Positions 1 to 11,418 of a stretch of DNA of 64,000 nt are shown one piece after another. The position numbers and the translations under genes are program-made. The notes beneath the pieces were generated by a model that was not told the DNA's origin, ran no database searches, and saw nothing but the letters and a program-made list of their open reading frames with translations. Numbering within the stretch: position 1 is the stretch's first letter; the number at the start of each line of letters is the position of its first letter. Source of the stretch: Oxytricha trifallax. Lineage: Eukaryota > Ciliophora > Spirotrichea > Sporadotrichida > Oxytrichidae. The stretch is from assembly GCA_000711775.1 (NCBI GenBank), contig ARYC01000394.1, positions 17,350 through 81,349 of the forward strand, given 5' to 3'.

Positions 1-63
1 ACTAACTAAAACTAATGTTTTTTTTTCGCAAATATATGTATCACTCACTCATATTTAATACTG

Positions 64-165
64 ATTATATAATAGAGATCTCTAATTAAATTTTGATCTC
101 TAATTTTAATTTACCTTTCAAGTTATTATCTCATCTCTTAATTTGGAGGTTATAATTTATTAGTA
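64..165 (+). repeat. Family Y repeat tail
   Basis: Contains AGAGATCTCTAATTAAATTT followed by a second ATCTCT block, closely matching the tail of the family-Y copies at 15525-15905 (opposite strand) and 45685-46060. Only the tail is present; the body with its T-rich core is missing. Confidence 0.6.
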
Positions 166-553
166 AAGAAATAAGAGTCCAATGGGACGATTTTAGCTCT
201 GAATATAATTGAGGAAACTTCTATATTATAATAAATAATAAGATGGTTACTGTAAAGTACGAACTGCTTTAAAAGGTATTTTGTGATTTGAGCTGATTAT
301 TACGTACTAACTATAAATAAAGCTCTGATTAAGTATATGCCAATTTAAATTAAATAATATGAAAACTATAACAGTAGAAATTTATGTCAATCTCTCAAAC
401 TTGAAACCAGTTCTCAAAACCTTCTTCATATACTTCTTAGAGGTTAACCTCCTATAGGATGCCAATATTTAATAGTAATTTTTATACAGTTATATAATTG
501 AAATCAATAAACTTATATTTATATATCATTCTTATATCTGTAAACAAGACGGA

Positions 554-1324
554 GTCAATGAATGATGCAATGAAAAGAGTACAAGCACAAGAATTGATTC
601 AAAGATTTAAAAACAAGGAGTATCTGCATTGCTACTACGTGCACAAGATAAAGAAGTAATTTTATTTAATCTTAATTATGCTGTTGATTTGTTTCAGCTA
701 ATGATGAAAAGTAAGAAAATTTCATTTTGACGAGCAATAATATGTGAAGAAAAGAAAGCATTGTAAACTAAAATGTAAAGTTTGCAGATATTCTAAACTA
801 TCCAGAAATCTCAGTAACTAATTTATATGATGATGCAATCAATGACCCAGGTTTGGCAGTACCTTCCCACTAAGAAAAGTAGTAAATTAAACTACCTAAA
901 AGAAAAATATTTCTTTGCCATACTTGAATCAATCAAAGGTGATTACTTTTAATAAATTATTCATAATCTCATAAAAATAGGAGCAGCATCTCTTCAGAGA
1001 ACAAAACAAACAAGGAATCAAGATAGGGAAAGCTGGCTTTCAGTGCAGCAGAAGGACCCTTATATTTCATATAAGATTTGAAGCTTAACTCTTTAGAAAA
1101 ATATGGATCATATTCTCGATGAAGGAATAGAGCAAACTTAACTGGGAACGAAAGTCGCAGATAAAGTATGAAGTTAGCAAAAGACTATATTTAATATTCA
1201 TCCAGCATAATAAACGAGCATAGATGACGGAGCTGGCAGCAATAGAAGAAACTTAAAAGAAGGGAAGCAGCAAGAGGAAGAAAAGAAAAAGAAGCCTGCT
1301 CCCTCATAAGAATATTAAATATGA
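554..1324 (+). pseudogene. TBE 22-kDa protein gene, copy A (decayed)
   Basis: Aligns with the better-preserved gene at 35129-35918: shared starting residues ESMNDAMKR, a middle part with NLYDDAINDPGLAV and the C-terminal basic/acidic tail before TGA at 1322-1324. The start codon that is ATG in copy C is ACG here (position 552-554), although an in-frame ATG follows two codons later. Several frame changes and TGA codons break the reading frame. In known TBEs this position holds an ORF of about 22 kDa of unknown role that is conserved across copies. It lies tail-to-tail with the transposase gene. Confidence 0.7.
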
Positions 1325-1833
1325 CTTATATTTTCATTTTCTTAAATCTAAAATTATTTTTATGCATCAATCTCCTTTCTTTAGCACTTCTAAGCTAACT
1401 GGCTGTTTACTCTATTCGCTAAACTTTTAATGAAGTCGATTGTATCAATTGGTAGGTTATGCATCAAGTGGCATAGCAGTAGCCTATTGTAATGCCCTTT
1501 TAATATACCCCAGTAGAATTTAATTCCATTAAACTGTGGACTGTAAGGCACGTTGAACACTGGAGTTATTATAATTTTTTAATAATTCTTCTTTGTCTTC
1601 ATTGTCTAGTCTATTGAAAGATTATCAACGAATAGTATAATTTCTTATTCAAGGTTCTTCTATCACAGCTGCTCTAAGAACTTAAATATACTACTCTGTA
1701 TTAATAGAGCGAGGATAAATAACATAAGTTTGTAAATCAGAATCCTCGCTAGTACCTCCAAAAGTTGCAATTGCAGCATCGTCAGCATGTATAGACTTAA
1801 TATTATTCTATAAATCTTTCTCCATTTAATAAC

Positions 1834-3468
1834 TGTTCCGACCGAGACCCGTACCACCCCATACCCCTCCTCTAAAAAATACCCCTTCCCATTTGTACCC
1901 CCAGTACCAAGCCATACCCCCCCTTAAAATCCCCCCATTTCATATTAAATTTTTAATCTGAATCGATTTCCTTCTTGACATTCATGACAAGTAATCCGAA
2001 AACTTAACCTCTAGCAGGATACTTAGTATTGCCCAAACTTTTCTGTAAAATATACTGATCAGAATCTTTACTTCCTTAACCTAGTCTCTTTGGCTTTACT
2101 GAAGTTCTTGTTGATCTACTCATCGGAAACTATTGACCAGAAACTGGAACCTTTCTTGTATAAGTATACTTATCATTCTGTAAAGTATCCTGTTAGAGGT
2201 TAAGTTTTCGGATTACTTGTCATGATTTCGATATCATAAAGTGATAATGTTATATATAAAATATCATAAATTAAAAAAAATTGTTCTTTACTTATTAACA
2301 GATAATAACATGTAAATTATTTTTTTATAATTCTTCAACGTCTGTCAACAGTTTTTGAGTATACTCCTATAGGAAAAAATATTATATTATGAGTGGCTTA
2401 TTAATAATCATAATTTTAACATTATTTTATTTCTAAAGTATTTTATTTGTAAAATCTATAACCTTTAAATCATCTCAATTCAGCTTATCCTAAAACAAAT
2501 ACTAAGATAAAAGTGTTTTTTATATAAGTTCTTAGAATACAAATTCTTTTATTCAACTAATATTTTACCATGTCTCATTTTATAATTACGTAAGACATTT
2601 TTTTATATTTGAAGAATAAGTTAAAATTTAATTTCATGAAAGCAACGTTAAATTATTATTTTGAAACATTAATTGAATTTATTAAATAGAATTATTACTT
2701 TTTACTTACAATTCTTACCAATTATTATTTACCTTTAAAATTAATAAATAAAAGATGATATTCCAAAAAGGAGTATATAATATAATTTCTGTGATTAATC
2801 TTTTTAATATTCAAAAAGAGATAAGTAATAATAATCTTATTCAACTTAGTAGTCATAAATTTATTAAATAAGCATTTTTTAATGTATTATTTTACTATGT
2901 AATTATTTTCTTTCAGTATATTTAAGTAGAACAATAAAAATGATTAAAAAAAACTATATTAAAAAAATAAATATAAATTATTTATATAAATATAATTGTG
3001 AAAGAATTTGTATTCTAAAAACTTATATAAAAAACACTTTTATCTTAGTATTTGTTTTGGGATAAGCTGAACTGAGATGATTTAAAGGTTATAGATTTTA
3101 TAAATAAAATACTTTAGAAATAACTATAATGTTAAAATTATGATTATTAATAAGCCACTCATAAAATAATATTTTTACCTATAAGAGTATAGTCAAAAAC
3201 TGTTAATAGACGTTGAACAATAATAAATAATATAATTAATATGTTATTATCTGTATTAAGCAAAGAACAATTTTTTTAATTTATGATATTTTATATATAA
3301 TATTATTACTATATGATTTCGAAATGTCAATAAGGTAATCGATTAAGACTGAGCAGATTATAAATTTTATATGAAATGAGGGATTTAAGGGAGGGTATGG
3401 GGAGTACGGGTGGAAAGGGGTATTTTTAGAGTAGGAGTACCGGGGGGGGTATGGGTCTTGGTCGGAAC
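1834..3468. mobile_element. Foldback element inserted in TBE copy A
   Basis: Long inverted-repeat element starting GTTCCGACCGAGACCCGTAC and ending with its imperfect complement at 3446-3468, unusually C-rich at the left tip and G-rich at the right tip for this window. Arms are roughly 470 bp each (left about 1834-2550 after removal of a nested insertion, right about 3000-3468) around an AT-rich core of about 450 bp with no coding frame. Removing it reconnects the flanking transposase sequence. Flanks AAT/AAT suggest a short target duplication, but the exact tips are uncertain by a few bases. No transposase of its own, hence non-autonomous. Confidence 0.85.
1983..2224. mobile_element. 242-bp MITE nested in the foldback arm
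   Basis: Starts CATGACAAGTAATCCGAAAA and ends with the inverse complement at 2221-2224, with inverted repeats of about 45 bp. It is flanked by ATT on both sides (1980-1982 and 2225-2227), a 3-bp duplication of the ANT type also used by TBEs. The opposite arm of the foldback element reads straight through this point, so this is a later insertion. Non-coding. Confidence 0.85.
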
Positions 3469-4019
3469 AAATGATAAATATAATTTAAGTTGCTGTTGTA
3501 AAATGGGTGAGTAAAATAAACTACTATTTTGATTCTATTCACAGCTTTATAAGCAATACCATTTCGTTTATACATGTTCACTAAAGATTATGCAGACATC
3601 TTCATGTTAGGAAACTGGTGATGAAAGAAAGTAGCTCGTTGAAAAAGAGAGAAGTGAGCCCAGTACTTCAAAGTATTATCATTGATAAGATAGCCAATAT
3701 GCTTCTATATGAACTTTGATTTCCTCTTAGATTTAGAATTCAGCTTTTATTGCTTTGAACAATTACACAGCTATCAAATAGTTGATGGACTACGTATTAA
3801 GAGTAATGCAATAGACTAATAGTTCAGTAATAATTTGACTTATTCTATGTATATCACATCCATATCGCAGTTTAAACACTAAACCTATTTACTATTCATC
3901 ATAAATAGAACCCATAAACTTTTAATTTTTTTCTTGCATTCAATTAATAACCCCATTCATAACAAATACCCTACAAATCAAAACACTTATAATCCTCATT
4001 AAGGGTTTTTGGGGTTTTT

Positions 4020-5542
4020 ATAACAAATACAGCAATTTGCAGTGAGTCAGATGCATAATGATTAATAGTTTCATCTGTACTTAAAGCATTAATCTTGATT
4101 TAAGCGTAGCTCATACTGTACTCTGAACAATTTTTTAAGAACTCAAATTCAAGGGGAGTTTAAAATTTATTGTGACTCAAATTTATGTTCTTACATAAAT
4201 AGTTAAAACTATTTGTTAAGTTACTGCTGATCCTTAAAGAGACAATTGTTAATTCTAATTTAAGCAATAGAAAATTTTCAAAATGTGATAGAGAATAAAA
4301 AGTCAGTATAAGAGCTTTCCAAAATGCTATTACTACTAGGGAACATTATTAATGACATTTTGGGAATGCTGACAATCAATTTCATTTTCTTAATTCCAAA
4401 ACAGCAAATGAAAGTACAAGCATTTTAAAATCATATAATAAGAGTTTATGATATTTATAATTTCCCAAATTATCTCCAAATTAATTCTTATAATTATAAA
4501 AAGAAAGGTTTAATTGAGGAAAATAATATTTTTAAATCTAATTATCTAAAAAATATGCTATAATAAATTTAATAAATACCTCTATAATTAATCTAGACTT
4601 TTGATATCTTTACATTGATTATTCCCTTTAAACCTAATATATTCAAATATGCAGTATTTAAAAATAATTTATATATATATTTTTGGATTTATAGAATATA
4701 TTTCATGAAATCTGTTGTAAAAGGAAGATAAGGTAAAAATTATTTATATCAAAGATTTTATAATGATTTTTTCTATTCAAAATTGGAGTTCTGATAAATT
4801 TTTTCCAAAATCAAATCTACTAATTTATAATTAAAACTTTTTTTATATAGATACATATTTCATAAATCTATGATGTTTCTTTAAATTCTTTAGACTGTAT
4901 GAGCAAGTTATTATTTTTGCAGCTTCAGTTTTTTTTTGTTAAGTTTATGGATAATATAATTGATTTTTCCTTCTATTTTAGCATTTATTTGCATACTATT
5001 GTTCGATACTTTTTAATTATTAAAATTAACTTACTTTATTCTATAATTATTCAAATTAGCATACTATATTTTAAAAATTATCTTCATAATCTTTCTTTCA
5101 ATTTTTGAATAGATTAAATTTAATTGAGATTAATTTTTTTCTTCTCACAATCGTAATTTAGCCTAATAATAACAAAATTTATATTTTAGAATTAAAGTTT
5201 ATTTGGTTAATAAATAAAGCTTATAACTTATGATTTCTTATTAAAATATGAGAATTTTCTTTGAAATTTATAGCTTTTAACTGATTCTACAGTTCCCTTA
5301 AGTGTTGTTTTTAATTTTGTGTGACATAATAAGAACTTTAACTTAGTGATTGAGAAAATTAAATATCAGAAAGCTTATAATTAATTAATTAATAAAAATA
5401 TTTGCAAATTTATAAAATGTTTTTTAAAATTAGTTTAATTATTTACAACTTAAGAAAATTATTAAAAGCAATTTTAATTAAAATTTTAAGCGTAGTTTTT
5501 TAATCAAGATTCATTTTATAATGTTTTTTTCTAATAGTTATA
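4020..5542. other. AT-rich spacer between TBE copies A and B
   Basis: Homopolymer- and AT-rich DNA without a convincing coding frame in either code, and no repeat shared with other parts of the window that I could recognise. Probably germline-limited spacer. Confidence 0.5.
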
Positions 5543-5639
5543 TCCCAAAACCCTTAAAATATTTATATAAGTGCTTTGGGTATGAGATAGAAAACGCAGG
5601 TTTTATGTAGATTTAATATATATTTAATGCATTTTAGTT

Positions 5640-6830
5640 TTTTATATTCAATTGAATTTCATCTGTTTGTCTTTGTTGCACCTCTTTAATCATGTTCTCT
5701 CTCTATTGAGGCTAAAGTATGCCGTTGCTGATTGCCTGGAATAGGAGGATGCTCTCACGATTATCATTTTTACTATACTTTTATTTCTTCGCATATATAT
5801 TATTACTTTGTATGCTTATGAGTTAAACTTATTAATAGTTTTTCATGCTTTGTGCTATTGTAGCCATGCTATCCATATAGCTTTATAATATAATACCAGG
5901 TACTGCCCAAACATCCCACCAAACTAAGCTATTGTTCTACTTTTATCTGATTGGGAAGTATCCTGGTTACTAAGAATCTTAGCCTAAATTCTTATCGTGA
6001 AGCTCTATTGGAATGAAAAATTTCTTTAAAGAGCAGAGGTTTAGCATTACATTTAGAGATTTCAAATCTCTTTGAACTAATCCAAGTTTATGCAACTCTT
6101 TGACCCCTTTTATCATTTTTAAAAGTATTATTTAAATAATCTGGGTATCTGTTATGATCAAGATAGTTTCTAAGAGTCATTTTAAGTTTCTTTCTTCATA
6201 GTACGATGAACCAAACCTAAAATAGCACTATCAAGATTGAGCAAGTTCTTATAATCTCTTATTTTAGCCTCTTTTGGAACCATATATTCGTGAGCAAATT
6301 CATTCCGGTTTTACCCATTTTATATAAGATAACTAAAAGAGTATACCTTGTATGAAAAATCATAAAAAAATAATAGTTTTTCCTTATTAATACGCTTGAA
6401 AGTAAGTTATTATCTATACAGTTGCCAGGGTAAACTGCATTAAATGCAGGAATATACATAGCTTTATTTTAGAATTATGCTAAAAGGGTATAGCATGCTG
6501 TTTAAAACATTAGTTCATGCCAATTCTGTCTCTTGAGTCTATCCTACTACTCTTTTAAGACTCAAGAATATTAGTTTTACTTTTGTGCGTACATATCTTT
6601 TTAGTCTCTTTATTTACATCAAGTCTTTTATGAGGTGGTGCTTTTACATATGCTTCATAATTTTGGCTGAGTGGTTTAAGATGTTCTTACAAGTAGAACA
6701 TTAATATCGGCCATCGACTTTAAAGTGCATTAAATATGTTTTATCTCTACCAGAGTGTATCTCTTTAAAGTGTCTTTCAAAAATGATTCTTATGAGAAGA
6801 AACTTTCGCACTCTTAGAATAAAATTTGAC
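5640..6830 (-). pseudogene. TBE zinc-finger/kinase protein, copy B (decayed)
   Basis: Reading the minus strand: a C2H2 zinc finger YQCSTCKNILNHSAKIMKHM at about 6620-6700; a first finger just upstream has lost its cysteines (SKSA where copy C has CKEC). A kinase-like part follows: GVKELHKLGLVQRDLK with an Asn a few residues on at about 6060-6110, then PGYFPIR and WWDVWAVPGIIL around 5890-5960. The last two blocks are in one frame here, whereas copy C has a frameshift between them. Known TBEs carry a gene of about 57 kDa with zinc-finger and kinase domains at this place. Multiple frame breaks elsewhere. Confidence 0.75.
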
Positions 6831-8159
6831 TTTTCAATTAATTTCTGTTCTTGTAGCTCTATTGTTCTTCGAATGCTGTTTAAACTATCTTATCTGCACT
6901 CAGCTTTTTTATTAAATTTTAGTAAAGACTTATGCTTTAAACTTTATAGCTTTACCTCTCTTTCATTATAAATAATATATGACTTTTATGTTTAACCTAA
7001 AGCTAAGCTATTATTATTAATTGTCAAGAGAAACTGATTTTTTATTTAAGATAGCAGCCATGTGTAAATTCAAATATATATTTATATTATCAAGCTATTA
7101 TAACCTCTCAAAATATAATAACTGTATATAAGAATTGGATCTGCAATAATAATGGTTTGAATTTTTGTTTAAGTGATCAATTTCTTTCTATGTTTATAAC
7201 TATTATTTTTCAAATTTGTATCCTTAATAATTTTTATTTTACCTTAAACTATGATAAAATTGAGGTTGGTATTGAATGAGATTGGAACCTTTCCATTAAA
7301 ACTTCATTAATTTAAAATTTTTACTAATTAATTTTGATACTTTTAAATTAGGAGCAATTGAAAATAAACAAATTTAATACAAATACTAATAAAGTTAAAA
7401 CAATTTTAGTACTAATATAATAGATCTAATTGATAAAATGGATCTCCTCTCATAAGTTCATTGCAGCTTCTACAAAAATTCTTCTTGTATCTTTGCAAGG
7501 TTTACTTCCAATAAGATGCCTATATTTAATATTGATAAAATAGAATAGAATATGAAAAAATTAATATGTAATATATATATATATATATACTGGCATCACT
7601 TTAGTATTTCTATATTTTATTTGATTAATAAATGAAAAATGGAATTATTAAGAGACTTTTGTAGTTATAATACAAATTTATTAATTTTGAGCTATTAATT
7701 AAGGATTTATTATTTTATATTAATTGTTTTCCTAAATCATTTGTTACTCAGTGAAGAGCAAATCTTTGATAAATAATTCGGTTTATTGTATATTCTCAAG
7801 AATAGAACATATAGATTAAATCAATGAGTGATTTTTTGCGCACAAAGATAACTTAAAATCAATAAAAATGAAAAAAAAACAAGGTTTTGATTAGCTATTA
7901 GTTATATTTTTAAACTACTTAGTGTTTTTAGTTAATCATAGCAAAATTAATTATTTTTTTCACGTTTAATCAGCAGAATGATAAAAACCATTTAGAGAGG
8001 TTTTATAAAAAACTGAATGTAAAAATTCCATCTTAATTATTATCTATAATATTCTAAATATATTACGTTAAACAAATTAATTTCTACAACTTTTTAATTT
8101 CAAAAATTCATGATCGATAGTAAGATTTTAAAAAATAGGATCCAGAAGTCTATAAATTA

Positions 8160-8990
8160 AAATTTGAAATTCGTTAACAGGAGAAGAAACAAATATAATC
8201 AATTATTGTTGCAATTAAAAATTTTGAGACTCAAGAAATGATCTCAAGATTAAAAAGCAAGATGATATCTATCAATACCTCACTCAACATGGTAATAATA
8301 CAATTTATACTTAAACAAATATTATAGTTGGCTTATTTCTTCCAACAATGGAAGATACCGAATGTCATTCTAAAAGCTATACTCTGTGAATTGAAAAATG
8401 CTTTCAAAATCCAAGATATTTAGTTAGTAAAAAAACAAAACTACCCAGAGCTTTATGTCACTTATCCTTAAAATGATGCCATGAAAGATGAAGAGCTGGT
8501 TGTTTACCTTCCTACTAAATAAAAACTCACTAAAAGCTTCCAGAAAGGAGTAACTTCTTTGATGATCAATATAATTTAAAAGAAAGTTATTTTAGAGTAA
8601 TCATACAAGAAGTTTACAAGAAAAGTTACTCGATTTCTCCTGATTAGAAGAAAAAGATGCAAGACATAATAATAATAACATACGACTCCTGGCACGCAGA
8701 GCTTAAGAATCATCCTTACCTCTCTAATGAGCTTTGATTCATAAATTTGAAGGGAAACCTGGAACTGGTATATTTTTTAATAAAATAGAATGAATTGGGT
8801 CACAGAGAGAGAAAGTCATAGAAAATAAATTAAGTGAGCAAGAGACTTTATCAAGATGTCTGAAAGCCAGATGAATTGAACATTGATTCTGGTGCTGGCT
8901 CTAAGAAAAGAAAAATTTGTCTTAGTTAAAAAGGAAAATGAATAAAGGAAAGGGAAGCAGAATCTATTTAACAGTCCGTTTAAAATGTGA
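8160..8990 (+). pseudogene. TBE 22-kDa protein gene, copy B (decayed)
   Basis: Homologue of the genes at 554-1324 and 35129-35918. Visible matches include the middle portion (PELYVTYPQNDAMKDEELVV at about 8447-8506) and the C-terminal region ending AAAATG then TGA at 8988-8990, the same position as in copy C. Several frame changes and stop codons break it. Tail-to-tail with the transposase of the same element. Confidence 0.65.
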
Positions 8991-8997
8991 ACTAATT

Positions 8998-9975
8998 CAT
9001 TCATTTAAGTTTAATACTTATTTATAAACATTCATTCTTTCTATTCTTGCACAAACTGTTGTTTATATATGCTTACATTCTTGCAGCTACTCTGAATCAA
9101 GTCAACTCTATTTAAAAGGCAAGACATTCATTAAGTGATATAGCAGCAGTATTTTAAAGCGAATCTTTATTTAACTCCAGATAATTCTATTCCATTAAAT
9201 TGTGGGATATAAGAAACGTTATACAGAGGAGTTATTTTTAAATTTTATAGACTTTCTTAGACTTCTTAGACCACAAAGATATGATCTTTGAATTGCTGTA
9301 TTTATCTAAGAATAAGTAAGAACTCTATATACTACTCTCGCTTAATATATCGAGGATGAATGACATAAGTTTTTAATCCTAAAAATTCCCAAATATTTGC
9401 TATAATAATAGAGCAACAAAGAGCAACAACCTTTACTTTTCAAACACAGACGTCTATATTATCATACCTTTTATACCATGACTTCTCAATGAAGAAGTTG
9501 AAGATAAACATAGCACCATTAGCGTGAATGAAGTTAATGTTTTTATCAATAGCTCTCTATATAATCATAATGGCACTGTAAAATCAATCACTCTCTTCAA
9601 TCTGTTGAAATTATTAAAAGTAATACCATAAAATCACAGTTCACTGGTCAAGTGGGAGTTGAGCCAAATACTTTAAAGTCTTTGAGCCGAAGAGGTAGTC
9701 AATATGAATCTGAGAGCTTTAATTTTTTTGCAGGATCTTATTAAGAGTCAGAAATTAAATGCAAAGCAGCTAACATGCAATGATGCCTAAAAGTTGACGC
9801 TCTCTAGCACGAAAGCTTTGCTATTGCTGTCAAACTAAGGACTGATTTATATGAATACTTTTACCATACCTACTAAGCTTACGTATTTATTCTAAATAAT
9901 CTTGATCATATAAATAAACTCTTATTTTTGCTGAATTCTATTTTTCATATTGCAAATTGGCTTAATTTCTCTACT
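8998..9975 (-). pseudogene. TBE DDE transposase, copy B (catalytic Asp lost)
   Basis: Minus-strand IS630/Tc1/mariner-type transposase remnant. The third catalytic residue is kept (VSYIPQFNGIELSG near 9175-9220), but the first catalytic Asp is replaced: FIHANGAMF near 9500-9525 against FIHADEAAF in copy C. The C-terminus ends in LNLNE then TGA, as in copy C. With an Asp to Asn change and several frameshifts this copy should be inactive. Identity is firm; exact 5' end is approximate. Confidence 0.8.
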
Positions 9976-10037
9976 AACCTCATTTAGACCCTAAAAATCA
10001 AAGCACTTGTTAAACTTCTGAAGGGGTTTGGAGTTTT

Positions 10038-10739
10038 ATTCTACAAATCTTATACTAATATTTTTAATAATTAAAATCCAATATTATCAATAAATTTATG
10101 GCATGTTATTTTTAATAAGTTAAAAGCCTTGTAATTAAACTAATATGGAGTTAAATTTTTATATTACTATATCTAGACTTTATTAGATATAATTATTGCT
10201 CAATTTATTATTAATTTTTAATGCTTAATAATAGAATTCGTTTTTTTATATATATATATAATAAAACCATTTCGTAAAAATATTGAATATATTTAATTTA
10301 AACAAAAGTAAAAAGTTGTGGGAAAAAGTTATCTAGTTTAAATAAATAAAAAAAATTTAATCATTAAAAAAAAGGTCTTGTATTTATTAATTTAATTTTA
10401 AATTTGAAGCTAAGATATTGGCAGCTTGATTTATTTTTGGTATCATATATTTTAAAGATAATAATTATAGTTATATCTGCGAACACTAATCTCAGATTTT
10501 TTTGTTTAATACATTTCATTAAAATTAAAATCTTGCCTTATCCTATAATCTAATCTTAAAAGTGTATGCAATTATATTAAGTGTATATAGTTCAAACATC
10601 AATAAAATTCCGGTTACTCTAATACAATTCAACTAATTATTAAGATAGTTAATCTACTAATAATTTATTTATCTAAATTTCAGTTAAATGATTTAAATTA
10701 GTATTATTTTATTATCAATAAAATAATCTTAGATTATAT
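10038..10739. other. AT-rich spacer
   Basis: Between TBE copy B and repeat X. Contains an (AT)n run near 10249-10260 and no coding frame or repeat that I can support. Confidence 0.5.
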
Positions 10740-11418
10740 TATTTTATTAAATTAAAAAGTTGATTGCTGGGTAAGGTACCAATCTCAGTAAAAAATCTCA
10801 CTCAGACTATCTAATAGAGCTATTTATTACACTAAGGCCTATGAGTGTAGGTAAGGGGTTGCTAGGTGTACTGCATATAGAGCCAGTCGGCAGGGTTCAA
10901 TCAGCCTGTTTTGCACTCAGGCTTGAGTGGCAGGTCCTAGGACTTCCCTGCATAAGATTAGCTTCCTAGGGGTGTGTTCAGCTTCCTAGGTAATAGAGAG
11001 CAGGATGAAGGTGGTGCTCAGTCTTCAACAGGAGAGATGAAAGCCATTGAAATCAATAAAAATTTTCTCCCACACCAGGTCAGGTTAATGAAGCTACCAC
11101 AGGGAAAGGACAGAGACTACATTCTCAGCAGAAGTGGGACTGGAAAAGAGTTTTGACATATTCCTCCTTAATTTCTTACAGGAAGCAGATCTCTGCGAAA
11201 AGTACTCTCTGCCGCTAGTTGCTCAGAAATGCAGCTAGCATTTAGGGGCTCTTATTTCTTATGCATATCGGTTTGGAGAGAAGCAAAATGGGGGCGAATT
11301 TGTTATTCAGAGTTTTTTGTCTTCAAGATTGCCACGTAACGGATTGACACGTTACCTCACTCAGATACGTCTACATCACGACTAAGATTGATGATTTTAT
11401 TTTATTATTAAACAGTGT
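10740..11418 (+). repeat. Family X dispersed repeat, copy 1
   Basis: About 680 bp matching 47255-47836 along its whole length: both begin with an AAATTAAAAAGTT block, share GGCCTATGAG/GGCCTGCTGA-type blocks, the word TCAGCAG...GTGGGAC, and end CACGACTAAGATTGATG followed by a short A/T stretch and ACAGTG. GC content is clearly higher than the flanks. A 60-codon standard-code frame lies inside but is destroyed by indels in copy 2, so the element looks non-coding, possibly a SINE-like or MITE-like family. No clear inverted ends or target duplication were found. Confidence 0.75.

Larger units (their letters stand above)
1330..3905 (-). pseudogene. TBE DDE transposase, copy A, split by an insertion
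   Basis: Minus-strand remnant of an IS630/Tc1/mariner-superfamily transposase, exons roughly 3470-3905 and 1330-1830 with the foldback element between them. First catalytic Asp is kept in IHADDAA, second in VDNLSID. The third catalytic Glu is replaced by Lys: VPYSPQFNGIKFYW here, against VPYSPQFNGIELYW in copy C (one G to A change). About 100 bp after the first Asp, present in copy C, are missing. Frameshifts occur elsewhere. This copy cannot encode an active enzyme; the identity is firm by comparison with copies B and C. Confidence 0.85.
1..4019. mobile_element. TBE-type transposon, copy A (partial, decayed)
   Basis: Right part of a telomere-bearing element in the same orientation as the intact copy at 33057-37113. 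It keeps the intergenic stretch with the conserved word GGTTAACCTCCTATAGGA near 440, the plus-strand 22-kDa gene and the minus-strand transposase, and ends in a telomere-like inverted repeat of G and T runs at 4003-4019. The left half with the zinc-finger/kinase gene is not visible, so the element is either truncated or continues outside the window; a family-Y repeat tail at 64-165 suggests interruption. The transposase is split by a foldback element at 1834-3468. Family membership is firm from homology to copies B and C; the left limit is not determined. Confidence 0.85.
5543..10037. mobile_element. TBE-type transposon, copy B (complete length, decayed)
   Basis: Left end CCCAAAACCCTTAAAATA at about 5543 and right end near 10022-10037 are degenerate inverted telomere-like repeats that also share an inner GTGCTTTG block. 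Gene order is the same as in copy C: zinc-finger/kinase on minus, 22-kDa on plus, transposase on minus. At about 4.5 kb it is longer than copy C; the extra length lies in an AT-rich stretch around 7000-8100, probably further insertions, including an (AT)n tract near 7568-7590. All three genes are damaged. Confidence 0.8.

Noticed and set aside
1663-1857. 64-codon standard-code frame on the minus strand
   Set aside because: Runs over the transposase remnant and into the tip of the foldback element; it is a by-product of the insertion.
7568-7590. (AT)n tract, with others near 10249 and 49258
   Set aside because: Ordinary microsatellites in an AT-rich genome.
10974-11156. 60-codon standard-code frame inside repeat X copy 1
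   Set aside because: The matching part of copy 2 has indels that break the frame, so it is not a conserved protein.
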